Shown here in pieces: positions 49,925 through 58,560 of a DNA stretch of 64,000 nt; position 1 is the stretch's first letter, and each line of letters starts with the position of its first letter. Below the pieces are notes generated by a model, which saw only the letters and a program-made list of their open reading frames with translations, was not told where the DNA came from and did no database searches. A program made the position numbers and the translations under genes. Source of the DNA: a virus; IMG/VR virus record IMGVR_UViG_3300042896_000283, positions 1 through 64,000 of that record. One strand, 5' to 3'.

Positions 49925-50349
49925 TATGACAATGTTAATCTGTATAATGTTTGAGCAGCTTCTCCACTTAGAGATTGCGCAATATTTTCAATGTCTGGCA
50001 TATTGTTAGCTTCTCCATATTCTTCAAGATCACTAGCAAATGTTACTAACTCTCTTACCACTTGATTAGGCATACCTGTAGAATAATCTTTTAAAGCATC
50101 AATTTTATATGCTCTAACTCTTTTTCCTGTATATCCCATAATCTTTTCTACAATCTCATCTTGTAAGTCTGCCACTTTATCATAAATGGTTCCTAAAGCT
50201 GAATGTTCAGCAAATGATGTAGTTTGAAAATGTAATAAGTGTAATTCTTCATGGAAGTATGAAAGCTTACCAGCTATTGTTTCTAATGTTAAACTAGAAC
50301 TTCCTTTTGATTCCATCATTTCTTCTGGAAATAGGGATTTTAATGCCAT
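49924..50349 (-). CDS. Dps/ferritin-like protein (DUF5856-like)
   Basis: 141 residues. KLSYFHEELHLLHFQTTSFA followed by four helices including DKVADLQDEIVEKIMGYTG is the ferritin-like four-helix pattern of small phage Dps-type proteins. Ligands for iron (H, E, D) appear in part. May bind DNA or metal in the virion. Confidence 0.65.
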   Translation of the reverse strand: MALKSLFPEEMMESKGSSSLTLETIAGKLSYFHEELHLLHFQTTSFAEHSALGTIYDKVADLQDEIVEKIMGYTGKRVRAYKIDALKDYSTGMPNQVVRELVTFASDLEEYGEANNMPDIENIAQSLSGEAAQTLYRLTLS

Positions 50350-50365
50350 GTTTTTAGTTTTTAAA

Positions 50366-50548
50366 TTAAGGAGCTACTGTAGTAGTAGTGGTAGTTGTAT
50401 AATTACAACATTCTTTAGCATCTATTTCTTTCCAATTTCCAACCTTCGGTTTAAATGCTTGTACAATTAAACTACTTGATACTATACGCCCTGAACCATC
50501 AAAACGTACATAAGCTTTAAGCTTATTATTATTATTACTTCTAGCCAT
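50366..50548 (-). CDS. Small VRFDGSGRIV protein with hepta-Thr tail, copy 1
   Basis: 60 residues. LKAYVRFDGSGRIVSSSLI and KPKVGNWKEI are shared with the next gene upstream. It ends with seven Thr then VAP. The small beta domain may sit on a fibre; the Thr tail could be an O-modification site. Confidence 0.65.
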   Translation of the reverse strand: MARSNNNNKLKAYVRFDGSGRIVSSSLIVQAFKPKVGNWKEIDAKECCNYTTTTTTTVAP

Positions 50549-50550
50549 GA

Positions 50551-50736
50551 TTATACAGGTAATGTAGTAGTGGTTGTAGTAGTAGGAACGTAGTTACAGC
50601 ATTCATATGCTAAAATCTCACGCCATTTACCAACTTTTGGCTTATTTTTTCTAAGGATTAAGCTTCCTGCAACTATTCGGCCAGATCCATCGAATCTGAC
50701 AAAAGCCTTTAAAGGTCTTGAATCAATGCTTCCCAT
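50551..50736 (-). CDS. Small VRFDGSGRIV protein with hepta-Thr tail, copy 2
   Basis: 61 residues, paralogue of the neighbour: LKAFVRFDGSGRIVAGSLIL and KPKVGKWREI, ending in seven Thr then LPV. Confidence 0.65.
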   Translation of the reverse strand: MGSIDSRPLKAFVRFDGSGRIVAGSLILRKNKPKVGKWREILAYECCNYVPTTTTTTTLPV

Positions 50737-50753
50737 TTGTTTTAAATTTAGGG

Positions 50754-51770
50754 TTAATAGTTTAGGTTATATTTTTGTTTTAGTTCATTAAGTTTAGTTG
50801 CATAGAACCAGGTGCAATATTTTTTTGATCTTTCATCATTAAGAATAACATTTAAGTTAGCATCTTTTGTTGGATCAGTTCCCATATGATATTTACCTTT
50901 GTAAAAGGCTGGGTAACCATTTCCTGTCTCAGAAACTATTCCTGCATTATGAAAGATTGTATGTGTATCTAATTTGATAATAGGATCTGTAGCCCAAGCA
51001 AATGCTAATTCAGGCACCACTCTTGTTTCTTGTTCTCTAAACCATAGGTTCCATAAAACTGCCCACATATCTGCACACCAACTTTGATATCCAGAATTCT
51101 CATCTTTAAAGAACTCTCTATTTATTTTTTGTAAATATGTTCTTATAAGGATACAATCATTCATCACCTTACTCCAGAAGTTTGCATCTACATTCTTTAA
51201 TAAATATTGTGCTCCTCCTGAATGATCATTATTAGCTTCAGCTATTTCTCTACTTATTCCTATAATACTAGCAAGTTCTCCAAGGATATCTCTACTCTTG
51301 TATTCTTCTAGCTTCTCTGGAATCACTTGATGTATCTTACTATCAAAATACTTAGCATTGATATAGCTATTTGTATCTGATAAGTAGTTAATATCATCCT
51401 CTAAGAATTTATCTAGATTGAAATCCTTCATAAATAGAATATCACTATCACAATAGAAGATAGCTTTTTCATTCAGTTCTGGATGTTTTTTAAAATGTTT
51501 CCAAAGAACATATGGTCTTAGTACAGGAATATAGATTCCTAATAACTGATTTAGATTATCTTCATCTGCATAGTAATGAAACTCTGCTTCTGGATATAGA
51601 TCTTCTATCTGTTTCCACTTATCTCTATTCTCTCTTCCTTTAGGAGTGAATATAACAGATATTGCTTTATCAGAATGTCCTATTTCCTTTAAGCTCTCAA
51701 GCCAAAGATTTACTTGCCATGTATAGTAAATATCACTAGGACACGCTTGTAAAAATTTTAAATCTTTCAT
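50754..51770 (-). CDS. Glycosyltransferase-like protein (GT-A, DSD motif)
   Basis: 338 residues. KAIFYCDSDILF holds a DxD metal site; YLSDTNSYINAKYF and GIVSETGNGYPAFYKGKYH follow. Family unclear, closest to GT8-like/O-linked transferases. It lies among fibre genes and may modify them. Confidence 0.6.
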   Translation of the reverse strand: MKDLKFLQACPSDIYYTWQVNLWLESLKEIGHSDKAISVIFTPKGRENRDKWKQIEDLYPEAEFHYYADEDNLNQLLGIYIPVLRPYVLWKHFKKHPELNEKAIFYCDSDILFMKDFNLDKFLEDDINYLSDTNSYINAKYFDSKIHQVIPEKLEEYKSRDILGELASIIGISREIAEANNDHSGGAQYLLKNVDANFWSKVMNDCILIRTYLQKINREFFKDENSGYQSWCADMWAVLWNLWFREQETRVVPELAFAWATDPIIKLDTHTIFHNAGIVSETGNGYPAFYKGKYHMGTDPTKDANLNVILNDERSKKYCTWFYATKLNELKQKYNLNY

Positions 51771-51798
51771 AATGTAGTTGGTTTTTTGTTTTTATTCT

Positions 51799-51936
51799 TT
51801 ATATAGGTGCAACTGTTGTAGTTGTAGTTGTCGTACATTTAGCTGTTACACATATTAATTTTTCTAATTCTTTAGATATTGTCCATAGGAGATTACTTTG
51901 TGTACTCCAACCTATTTGTCTTGATGGTATAGCCAT
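51799..51936 (-). CDS. Fibre anchor module without a shaft, with hepta-Thr tail (45 aa)
   Basis: MAIPSRQIGWSTQSNLLW is nearly the same as the first 18 residues of the adjacent YadA-like fibre, followed by a short helix, then seven Thr and VAPI. It seems to be a stand-alone attachment peptide. Confidence 0.65.
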   Translation of the reverse strand: MAIPSRQIGWSTQSNLLWTISKELEKLICVTAKCTTTTTTTVAPI

Positions 51937-51948
51937 TTTTTATTTTTA

Positions 51949-53424
51949 TTAAACTATTGTTAATATTCCTAAATTTTTCCAAACAGCACCAGTTGGTAAA
52001 CCAGCTGGACTTGTTGGAATATTCATAATTGATAAGTTGTTTACAAATGTAGTGCCACCCATATTAGCAGTTATATTACTACCAACAATAAAAGTATTAG
52101 CATAACTACTTGATATAGTATTATATCCACCACCTAAAATTGCTGAAACATATCCAGAATTATTATTATTTTTACCTCCTCCAACAAATGTATAAAAACC
52201 AGCTGAAACATTATTAAATCCTCCACTTACTGTTCCGTAATTTCCAGAAGCAGTATTGGTACTACCTCCACTAACTGACGAAACCGCTCCAGAAGCAATA
52301 TTATTTTTACCGCCACTTACTACTGAACTATAATTTGAACTGGAATTTGCTTGTCCTCCACCAATAGAAGACCAACCGCCAGATGACACATTTCCAACTC
52401 CACCACTCACTGTGGCAAATCCAGCACTTACAGTATTAGATTTACCACCTCCAACAATAGAATATCCACTATAAGCGTGATTACCAACGCCTCCACCAAC
52501 TGTTGATCCAAAACCCGATGATAAATTACTTCTACCTCCACCAATTGTTCCAAAACTATAAGAAGCAGAGTTGCTACATCCACCTCCAATTGTAGATTTA
52601 TCTCCAGAAGAAGTGTTTCCATATCCACCACCTACTGTTGAAGCATAAGAAGAAGCTAAATTGTGATAACCTCCACCTACTGTTGAAAATGTACAAGAAG
52701 AAGTATTATTTTGACCACCCCCTATCATAGAATAATAACCAGAAGCATTATTAGAACTACCTCCAGAAATTACTGAACGAGTACCAGAAGCAATATTTGA
52801 AGCACCTCCACCAATAAAAGATTGATTACCAGAAGCAGTATTGAAAATACCACCACCAATTGTTGAATAATTATAAGAAGCAGTATTATTTTTACCTCCA
52901 GATATTGTTGAAAGAATACCAGAAGCAATATTGTATAAACCACCTCCTAAAAAAGAACCATACGCACTTGATAAATTTGCTCTCCCTCCTACAATTGTAG
53001 AAAGATAGCCAGTTGATTGATTGTTAGTTCCTCCAGAAATTATAGTTCCATAATTATAAGCAAGATTATTAAAACCACCACCTATTGTTGTACCCTGACT
53101 ACAAGCAATATTACCAGCACCCCCGCCAATTGTAGCATAATAATTAGAAGATATATTATTTTTACCTCCTCCAATTACTGAAAAATTTGAAGTAGCATTA
53201 TTATACGAACCTCCTCCAATAGTAGCATTTAACCCACTCGCATCATTAGTACCCAATACTGGTTGAATACCAGTAGCATTAGCATTATATTCAAATGGAC
53301 CTGATCCACCAGGAGTAGGAACAACAGAAGCTGTTACCTTTGTTAAATATTCTATTTGTTTAGCAATTTGCCATAATAGGTTTGATTCTGTTCCCCAACC
53401 TATTTGTTTACTTGGTATAGCCAT
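51949..53424 (-). CDS. YadA-head-like tail fibre 1
   Basis: 491 residues. An N-terminal anchor (MAIPSKQIGWGTESNLLW) is followed by about 25 repeats of the GGGxxNxASGxxSTI type, the left-handed beta-roll of trimeric adhesin heads. The C-terminus (TFVNNLSIMNIPTSPAGLP) is shared with the fibre at 60717. Probable receptor-binding protein. Confidence 0.75.
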   Translation of the reverse strand: MAIPSKQIGWGTESNLLWQIAKQIEYLTKVTASVVPTPGGSGPFEYNANATGIQPVLGTNDASGLNATIGGGSYNNATSNFSVIGGGKNNISSNYYATIGGGAGNIACSQGTTIGGGFNNLAYNYGTIISGGTNNQSTGYLSTIVGGRANLSSAYGSFLGGGLYNIASGILSTISGGKNNTASYNYSTIGGGIFNTASGNQSFIGGGASNIASGTRSVISGGSSNNASGYYSMIGGGQNNTSSCTFSTVGGGYHNLASSYASTVGGGYGNTSSGDKSTIGGGCSNSASYSFGTIGGGRSNLSSGFGSTVGGGVGNHAYSGYSIVGGGKSNTVSAGFATVSGGVGNVSSGGWSSIGGGQANSSSNYSSVVSGGKNNIASGAVSSVSGGSTNTASGNYGTVSGGFNNVSAGFYTFVGGGKNNNNSGYVSAILGGGYNTISSSYANTFIVGSNITANMGGTTFVNNLSIMNIPTSPAGLPTGAVWKNLGILTIV

Positions 53425-53438
53425 TATATATGTTTTTA

Positions 53439-54479
53439 TTAATAAATTTTTGTTAATGTAAAGTTTCTTGAAAATATTGAATTACCAGCAACATTTGTAT
53501 CCCATTCTGCTGTAATTAAAAGTGTATTACTAACAGTTGTGTCAAATGTTGTAGTATTGATATTAGTTAATACATATCCTTCAAATTGAGTTCCTCCATT
53601 TCTTATATAAGAAAATAATCCTCCTGATGAAATTGATGCCACTGTAGGTCCTCCTGTTGTTCTAATTGTAAAATACAAATTCATTATCCAAGACTTACTA
53701 GTTGCAGCAGCCATATCAATTAATCCTGTATCAGCTAAAAGAATACCAGCCAATGTTCTCACTCTAATACGTAAGTTCGCAGAAGATCCACAAGTAACTA
53801 ATCCATCTAATGCACATATAAAACTATCTCCACTAGTAAAAGAATTTGCAGGAACAGTTAATGAACCTACACCTGTTCCTATTATTGTTGTTTCTACTGC
53901 TGTACCTGTTACAGGTGCTCCATCAGCTGTTTGAGCATATAAACCTGGTAATCCTGCAGGACCTTGAGCACCTGTATCACCTTTAACTCCTTGTATTCCC
54001 TGTGGACCTTGTTCTCCTTGAATACCTTGAGGACCAGCAGGTCCTTGATCTCCTTGAGGTCCTTTTATATCTCCAGCATCAAACCAGTTTGTTCCATTCC
54101 AACTCATTAATGATCCATCAGATAAAAGAATCCATGCATCACCAACATTAGCTCCAGGCATACTTCCTGCACCAGCTAAGAAAGCTGCATAATCTGCGTA
54201 GCTTCCTAATATAGTTACAGAGTTACCAGCAGTTCCTTGAGGACCCTGATCACCCTGTGTTCCTTGTATTCCTTGTATTCCTTGGTCTCCTTGCATACCT
54301 TGCATACCTTGCTCACCCTGAATTCCTTGTGGACCTTCAGGACCTATTGGACCCTGTGGACCAGGAACACCTGGACCAGCAATATCTGATATAAGTTTAT
54401 CAAGATTAAGCCACCCTTTGTATCCTGTACAAGGTTTGCAAAGTTGTTCCCAAAATCCTGCTTTAATAAATGTTGCCAT
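53439..54479 (-). CDS. Collagen-like tail fibre
   Basis: Start at MATFIKAGFWEQL; the open frame upstream overlaps the promoter. After the anchor, two Gly-X-Y blocks (GPQGPIGPEGPQG, GIQGVKGDTGAQG) flank a spacer domain. The C-terminal domain is beta-rich and may bind receptor. The anchor matches that of the fibre at 60717. Confidence 0.75.
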   Translation of the reverse strand: MATFIKAGFWEQLCKPCTGYKGWLNLDKLISDIAGPGVPGPQGPIGPEGPQGIQGEQGMQGMQGDQGIQGIQGTQGDQGPQGTAGNSVTILGSYADYAAFLAGAGSMPGANVGDAWILLSDGSLMSWNGTNWFDAGDIKGPQGDQGPAGPQGIQGEQGPQGIQGVKGDTGAQGPAGLPGLYAQTADGAPVTGTAVETTIIGTGVGSLTVPANSFTSGDSFICALDGLVTCGSSANLRIRVRTLAGILLADTGLIDMAAATSKSWIMNLYFTIRTTGGPTVASISSGGLFSYIRNGGTQFEGYVLTNINTTTFDTTVSNTLLITAEWDTNVAGNSIFSRNFTLTKIY

Positions 54480-54490
54480 GATTAATGTTG

Positions 54491-54520
54491 TAAGTATCAA
54501 AGGTATAAGTTTTATACTTA
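54491..54520 (-). promoter_or_regulatory. Promoter in inverted repeat, drives collagen-like gene
   Basis: On the minus strand TACCTTTG (54505-54498) ends directly at the arm ATACTTA (54497-54491); the other arm is TAAGTAT (54520-54514). The gene starts 12 bases downstream. Confidence 0.55.
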
Positions 54521-54559
54521 CATACAATGACTGTTGTTAAATTAAAATAACTAAAAAAA

Positions 54560-54784
54560 TTATCTTACATAATGTAAAATAATTGAAGGAGTTATTGTTG
54601 CTATTATATCTTTATAATCAAATCCTTTGTAATCTATTTGATCTTTAATTTCTTTACCTAAAGCAACTAGAAATACAATTCCTATGCTATATAAATCATT
54701 TAGAAAACATTGACTAATAATGAATATTACAAATCCATATATAAAATGGTTTGCTTTATCTAATGGTATCAAAGGTATTTTCAT
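54560..54784 (-). CDS. Small membrane protein with DKxxHF motif (74 aa)
   Basis: DKANHFIYGFVIFII, then GKEIKDQIDYKGFDYKDIIAT, give one or two membrane helices with conserved acidic turns, similar to DUF2279-like phage proteins. Perhaps a lysis accessory. Confidence 0.55.
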   Translation of the reverse strand: MKIPLIPLDKANHFIYGFVIFIISQCFLNDLYSIGIVFLVALGKEIKDQIDYKGFDYKDIIATITPSIILHYVR

Positions 54785-54918
54785 TATCCTTGTCCATTAT
54801 AAATCTTCTTGTATTTCTTAGAAGATTTAAGTTTTGATGTTTGAGATTTAGCGTGCACACCTGGTCTGCTCACTTTAATCTTTACTGCTTTTTCTGATGT
54901 GTTGGTTGCTTTTGCCAT
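54784..54918 (-). CDS. Small basic conserved phage protein (44 aa)
   Basis: Starts MAKATNTSEKAVKIKVSRPG; VHAKSQTSKLKSSKKYKKIY recurs in many Bacteroidota phages. Strongly basic. One-base overlap with the next gene. Confidence 0.65.
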   Translation of the reverse strand: MAKATNTSEKAVKIKVSRPGVHAKSQTSKLKSSKKYKKIYNGQG

Positions 54919-54919
54919 G

Positions 54920-55399
54920 TTAAAATAAATTATATTCTAAAACTATACCATATCCACTAGGATTGTTTGGTTGTACGTAATAATTAATACCTGTACTAAA
55001 CTTAGTAAACTCAATCATTAAGTTTGTATATATAACAGGTTCTTTTAATGTAAATTTTATAGATTGTATACCAGCATATCCATGTATCTCAAATGATTTC
55101 TTGCTTTTGATAATCTCTTTATTGATATCAATTACACTTTTTTGATAGAATATGATTGAATCTTTTATACCTAATTGATTCTTAAACTCAATTTCTTTAT
55201 TCTGATAATTTTTGATTCTTACTTCTTGTTCCTTGATGATGTTCTTAGCAAAATCATAACGTACAAGATCAGTAGCAACCTTCCTAGCAACATTTTCACT
55301 AAGGGTGACAATAGAATCATTTTTCTGGGTATTTTGTCCAAATATACTATTTGTTAGTAACAATATAGTAATTACTATTATTAAATTTTTAAGATACAT
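54920..55399 (-). CDS. Exported protein, possible outer-membrane spanin
   Basis: 159 residues. Signal peptide at the N-terminus (LIIVITILLLTNSIFGQ), helical coiled coil (about 40-100), then a beta-rich C-terminal end. Near holin-like and inner-membrane coiled-coil genes it may act in outer-membrane disruption; the fold is not certain. Confidence 0.5.
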   Translation of the reverse strand: MYLKNLIIVITILLLTNSIFGQNTQKNDSIVTLSENVARKVATDLVRYDFAKNIIKEQEVRIKNYQNKEIEFKNQLGIKDSIIFYQKSVIDINKEIIKSKKSFEIHGYAGIQSIKFTLKEPVIYTNLMIEFTKFSTGINYYVQPNNPSGYGIVLEYNLF

Positions 55400-55905
55400 C
55401 TTGCTTCTGTTATATTACGATTACCACTTATTTCTTTTAACTTAGAAGAAACACCTCCATTAGAAAGTTTATATTTTCTTTTTAAATAAATAATACTCTT
55501 ATTACTTAATACATCTAATCTAAATTCATTTAAATCAATAACCTTGTATGTAGGATTTAAATTTCCTTTTTTAGAATTTGCTATTTTTAATAATGCATAT
55601 TCAGTATGTTTATATCCAGTTGTATCAGGACCTCTGTTACCACCAATAGATACATTATAGTTATCTTTTTTAGATATCCATTTTTTATCAACTATAAATG
55701 ATTCTTCTTCATAAGCTTCTTTTAAAGAATCAAAAAAACAAAGTATTTCAATTTTAAAATTTAACTTTCCATATTTTAAAATAGCTTTTTTTAATTTATC
55801 TCCAGATCCTAAATATCCATCATTCAAGTTTTTAGTAGAATGTACTCCTATATAAGTTTTATCATTTACTAAATTTTTAGTTTGATATGTAAAATGATGA
55901 ATCAT
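55381..55905 (-). CDS. GIY-YIG homing endonuclease in the lysis cassette
   Basis: 174 residues. HFTYQTKNL with KTYIGVHST form a GIY-YIG variant; KKAILKYGKLNFKIEIL and ESFIVDKKW follow; the C-terminus has NUMOD3-like and HTH-like parts. It overlaps both neighbours and so is inserted without breaking them. Confidence 0.8.
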   Translation of the reverse strand: MIHHFTYQTKNLVNDKTYIGVHSTKNLNDGYLGSGDKLKKAILKYGKLNFKIEILCFFDSLKEAYEEESFIVDKKWISKKDNYNVSIGGNRGPDTTGYKHTEYALLKIANSKKGNLNPTYKVIDLNEFRLDVLSNKSIIYLKRKYKLSNGGVSSKLKEISGNRNITEARCILKI

Positions 55906-56222
55906 TGTGAATATCTATCTGTGAAGTACTTTTGAAGCCCACTAACAGGCAAGCTATCAATAATCCTAATTTGTACATATTCTTTTTGTTTAATGATTTT
56001 GATTCTATTAACAATCACTGTATCCACTTTTGATAAACTATCAATAATCTTACTAGATTCATGATCTTTCTCTTCAAGAATAAGAATTTTATTCTCTAGC
56101 TTTTTAGTTTGTTCTATTAGAATAGTATTTTTATCTTGGTTATATAGTGTAAAGAATATCCATATAATGATAATAATCACTGCCAAGTACTGATCTTTTA
56201 AATAATCTAATACCTTATTCAT
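55902..56222 (-). CDS. Inner-membrane coiled-coil protein, possible i-spanin
   Basis: 106 residues. One N-terminal membrane helix (about 13-27) and a long coiled coil. Topology fits an inner-membrane spanin (Rz-like). Confidence 0.6.
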   Translation of the reverse strand: MNKVLDYLKDQYLAVIIIIIWIFFTLYNQDKNTILIEQTKKLENKILILEEKDHESSKIIDSLSKVDTVIVNRIKIIKQKEYVQIRIIDSLPVSGLQKYFTDRYSQ

Positions 56223-56617
56223 TAGTTAGTAATGTTTATAAAGATCTTTTCTATCTTTGATGTTGCTTTTAATTTTGTAAACAATGTTTTATATGTAGCT
56301 CTAGAGTTACCAATAAAGTTTAATGATTTACTACTACCTACAAGAATACATCCTTCTGTGTCAGTTGATTTGTTTCCACTGTGGATTCTTACGCCTTCAT
56401 ATCCAGGTACTGAAAGTAACAAAGGCATATATTGCTGAAAGTGATTAGAGAATGTAATTGCTATCTCATATTTTCCATAAGGAATAGCTGTAACATTTTG
56501 AATCTTCTTATCTCTAACTTTATCCTCTAACGTATAACACACAAATTTCCCATCAATAGAAAGTTCTCCTATTGTAGAATCATCTGTAAATATCTTTCTT
56601 TTAAGTTCTAGTATCAT
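56222..56617 (-). CDS. DUF5675-family protein
   Basis: 131 residues. LSIDGKFVCYTLEDKVRD, IPYGKYEIAITFS, GVRIHSGNKSTDTEGCILVG match DUF5675, which has His and Cys in an arrangement like L,D-transpeptidases. In the lysis cassette it may remodel peptidoglycan. Confidence 0.75.
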   Translation of the reverse strand: MILELKRKIFTDDSTIGELSIDGKFVCYTLEDKVRDKKIQNVTAIPYGKYEIAITFSNHFQQYMPLLLSVPGYEGVRIHSGNKSTDTEGCILVGSSKSLNFIGNSRATYKTLFTKLKATSKIEKIFINITN

Positions 56618-56625
56618 AGTTTATA

Positions 56626-56799
56626 TTAATTACCTGTTACATCATGATCTTTGGCAAAGTATCCAAATATTGCAATAGCGATAGCTAAACCAAATTTAGG
56701 CCAATCTTTTTTTAAATCTATTTCATCTGAAGCCAATGGTTGTACAGCTAACATACATGCTAGTATAATACCCATTGAGGTTGTTTTCCAGTTTTTCAT
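56626..56799 (-). CDS. Small holin-like membrane protein (57 aa)
   Basis: MKNWKTTSMGIILACMLAV, then KKDWPKFGLAIAIAIFGYFA: two hydrophobic helices with a polar loop and KD tail, the layout of small phage holins that precede lysis enzymes. Confidence 0.6.
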   Translation of the reverse strand: MKNWKTTSMGIILACMLAVQPLASDEIDLKKDWPKFGLAIAIAIFGYFAKDHDVTGN

Positions 56800-57119
56800 T
56801 ATGGTTTAAGATTTTTATATACAATAGACAAATATTGAATAAGTGCACCAAGAGATAATACAATTGCTATTGTCCAAGTGAACCTTTTCTTAAATTCTTC
56901 TTGTTTCTGTATCTTATCTTCTAATTGTTTAATTTTTTCTTTAAGGTCATGTATATCAGCAACAAATCCCCCTGTTTTTGTTAATGCATTTCCTAATATT
57001 GCGTCTACAACTTGTGTTAATTTTGTATCTATAGAAGTCATTTTCTCCTCTAGATCGTACAGGCGAGTATCCATGCTTTTAAGTTCTTTTTCTACGTGTT
57101 TTTCAAATGCGTTTTCCAT
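56799..57119 (-). CDS. Coiled-coil protein with C-terminal membrane helix (XhlA-like)
   Basis: 106 residues. Coiled coil over about 1-80, membrane helix about 83-102 (FTWTIAIVLSLGALIQYL). Similar to hemolysin XhlA-like partners of holins. First gene of the lysis group after a promoter. Confidence 0.6.
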   Translation of the reverse strand: MENAFEKHVEKELKSMDTRLYDLEEKMTSIDTKLTQVVDAILGNALTKTGGFVADIHDLKEKIKQLEDKIQKQEEFKKRFTWTIAIVLSLGALIQYLSIVYKNLKP

Positions 57120-57207
57120 AAGGGGAGAGAGTGGGTGTTATTATAACATATATACGATTTATGAGTGTGTTCGTAATATTGCAATGATTGTACCAATTTA
57201 TATACAA

Positions 57208-57215
57208 CAAATATA
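57208..57215 (-). promoter_or_regulatory. Promoter -7 box of the lysis genes
   Basis: TATATTTG on the minus strand, followed by an untranslated leader of about 90 bases. No clear -33 box. Confidence 0.45.
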
Positions 57216-57240
57216 AATCTTAATTCTCATATAATAAAAT

Positions 57241-57275
57241 GGTTATGCTATATATTCTGCATAATATAGCATAAC
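57241..57275 (-). terminator. Hairpin terminator after the sulfation cassette
   Basis: GGTTATGCTATAT (57241-57253) and ATATAGCATAACC (57263-57275) form a 13-bp stem. On the minus strand ATTTTATT follows. Confidence 0.65.
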
Positions 57276-57282
57276 CTAAAAC

Positions 57283-57489
57283 TTATTTTAATCCATATTT
57301 AATCCACCTATACCAAACTCTTTCATGGATGTAGTATTGTATAGGTTTGTAAAGTAATTCTGCTATTCCAAATGCTGCTCCTATCTTAACAGATCCTGTT
57401 ATAACCAGCATTATTGTAAAGCCAATTAGTGTACTTAGAAGTCTATAACTAATTGTTTTTGCTATGTGTCTTTTCTTTTCAACATTCAT
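57283..57489 (-). CDS. DUF2061 membrane protein
   Basis: 68 residues. KRHIAKTISYRLLSTLIGFT and EERVWYRWIKYG-like HERVWYRWIKYG are hallmarks of DUF2061. This domain is often fused or adjacent to APS kinase, as here. Confidence 0.8.
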   Translation of the reverse strand: MNVEKKRHIAKTISYRLLSTLIGFTIMLVITGSVKIGAAFGIAELLYKPIQYYIHERVWYRWIKYGLK

Positions 57490-57722
57490 TAGTCTAAGAT
57501 TACAACATCACCTTTCCAACTAATCTTATTTGGGTTACATGTTAAGTGATGTTTATTTACAAGTTCTTGTCTTGAGCTATCCCATACATCATCTCTTGTT
57601 GTATGAGTTGGAACATTAATAACTATATTAGCACATATATGTTCTACACCATCAATTAATATTCTCCAGAATGTATGATTATCATCACACAATGTATTAT
57701 ATCTAATTTGTACTAAACTCAT
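57489..57722 (-). CDS. Hypothetical protein (77 aa)
   Basis: Beta-rich, with His and Cys. Found between DUF2061 and the nucleotidyltransferase; overlaps both. A role in the sulfation cassette is inferred from position. Confidence 0.6.
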   Translation of the reverse strand: MSLVQIRYNTLCDDNHTFWRILIDGVEHICANIVINVPTHTTRDDVWDSSRQELVNKHHLTCNPNKISWKGDVVILD

Positions 57723-58120
57723 AGCTTTCCATCTTTACGCATTTGTTCTCTGATCTTTGTAGCAGATATATCTCCTATCTCTGTAGGTGGAATATGTTCT
57801 ATAATATCATAACCAACACCTCTTCCAAACTCTACAGAACATATATCTGGAACTATCATGATTTTGATTCTTCCTTCTTCTATAAGAGAATGATAATGTG
57901 CATTTATGTTATCATATACTTCTTCTGCTGTAAAAGGATTCTTTTCATTCACTTGTCCATCACGAATGCATATAAGCACATTCTTTCCTTCATCTAGAGC
58001 TCCTTTAAACAAAGCTTGGTGCCCAAGGTGCAATGGTTGCCATCTTCCAATAAACATTGCAAACTGTCCTTCTTTAGAAGGAATTGATGATTCTACGTGT
58101 ATCTTTTTAGTCCAACTCAT
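57719..58120 (-). CDS. Adenylyltransferase-like protein (HxGH)
   Basis: 133 residues. MFIGRWQPLHLGHQALF (HxGH) and ISATKIREQM (ISxTxxR) mark the nucleotidyltransferase superfamily that includes NMNAT and ATP sulfurylase. Next to APS kinase it might supply APS, but the size fits NMNAT-like enzymes better. Confidence 0.7.
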   Translation of the reverse strand: MSWTKKIHVESSIPSKEGQFAMFIGRWQPLHLGHQALFKGALDEGKNVLICIRDGQVNEKNPFTAEEVYDNINAHYHSLIEEGRIKIMIVPDICSVEFGRGVGYDIIEHIPPTEIGDISATKIREQMRKDGKL

Positions 58121-58560
58121 TTTATTAGTTTTAAAATTTTAGCAATTGATTCTTCTGGTGTATCATCTGTAGTATCTACATCAATAAAGTTCTCTAATGG
58201 AGCTTCATAATTTGCTACTCTGAAATGATCTCTTTCTCTAGGTGAGTCTGTATGAACATATAGTTCTATAAGATCTGCACCAAGCATAGATTTAAGTTCT
58301 TCTCTTTGCCATCTGTAAGGAGCAATAAGAGAAACCACCACTGTGTAATCTTGGTTATATAAATAGTGTGCTATCTTCTGTGCACCTTTAACATTATCTA
58401 TTCTTCCTTGTTCAGAGAAATCTACATTTAATGTAAGGGCTCTTAGATCATCACCATCTATATGAAATACTTTTCCATATTTTTCTAGTTCTTCTTTTAG
58501 TAATTTAGCCAACACTGTTTTACCATGTGAAGGCTGTCCTGTAAACCAATATACTGCCAT
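58117..58560 (-). CDS. cysC: Adenylylsulfate (APS) kinase
   Basis: 147 residues. P-loop FTGQPSHGKTVLA, HIDGDDLRAL, VVVSLIAPYRWQREEL and a terminal EESIAKILKL match CysC. It makes PAPS, the sulfate donor for the sulfotransferase two genes upstream. Confidence 0.82.
   Translation of the reverse strand: MAVYWFTGQPSHGKTVLAKLLKEELEKYGKVFHIDGDDLRALTLNVDFSEQGRIDNVKGAQKIAHYLYNQDYTVVVSLIAPYRWQREELKSMLGADLIELYVHTDSPRERDHFRVANYEAPLENFIDVDTTDDTPEESIAKILKLIK

Noticed and set aside
51949-53424. Fibre repeats as a tandem DNA repeat element
   Set aside because: The repeat unit is protein-level (GGGxxNxAS) with much codon variation, so it is a coding repeat.
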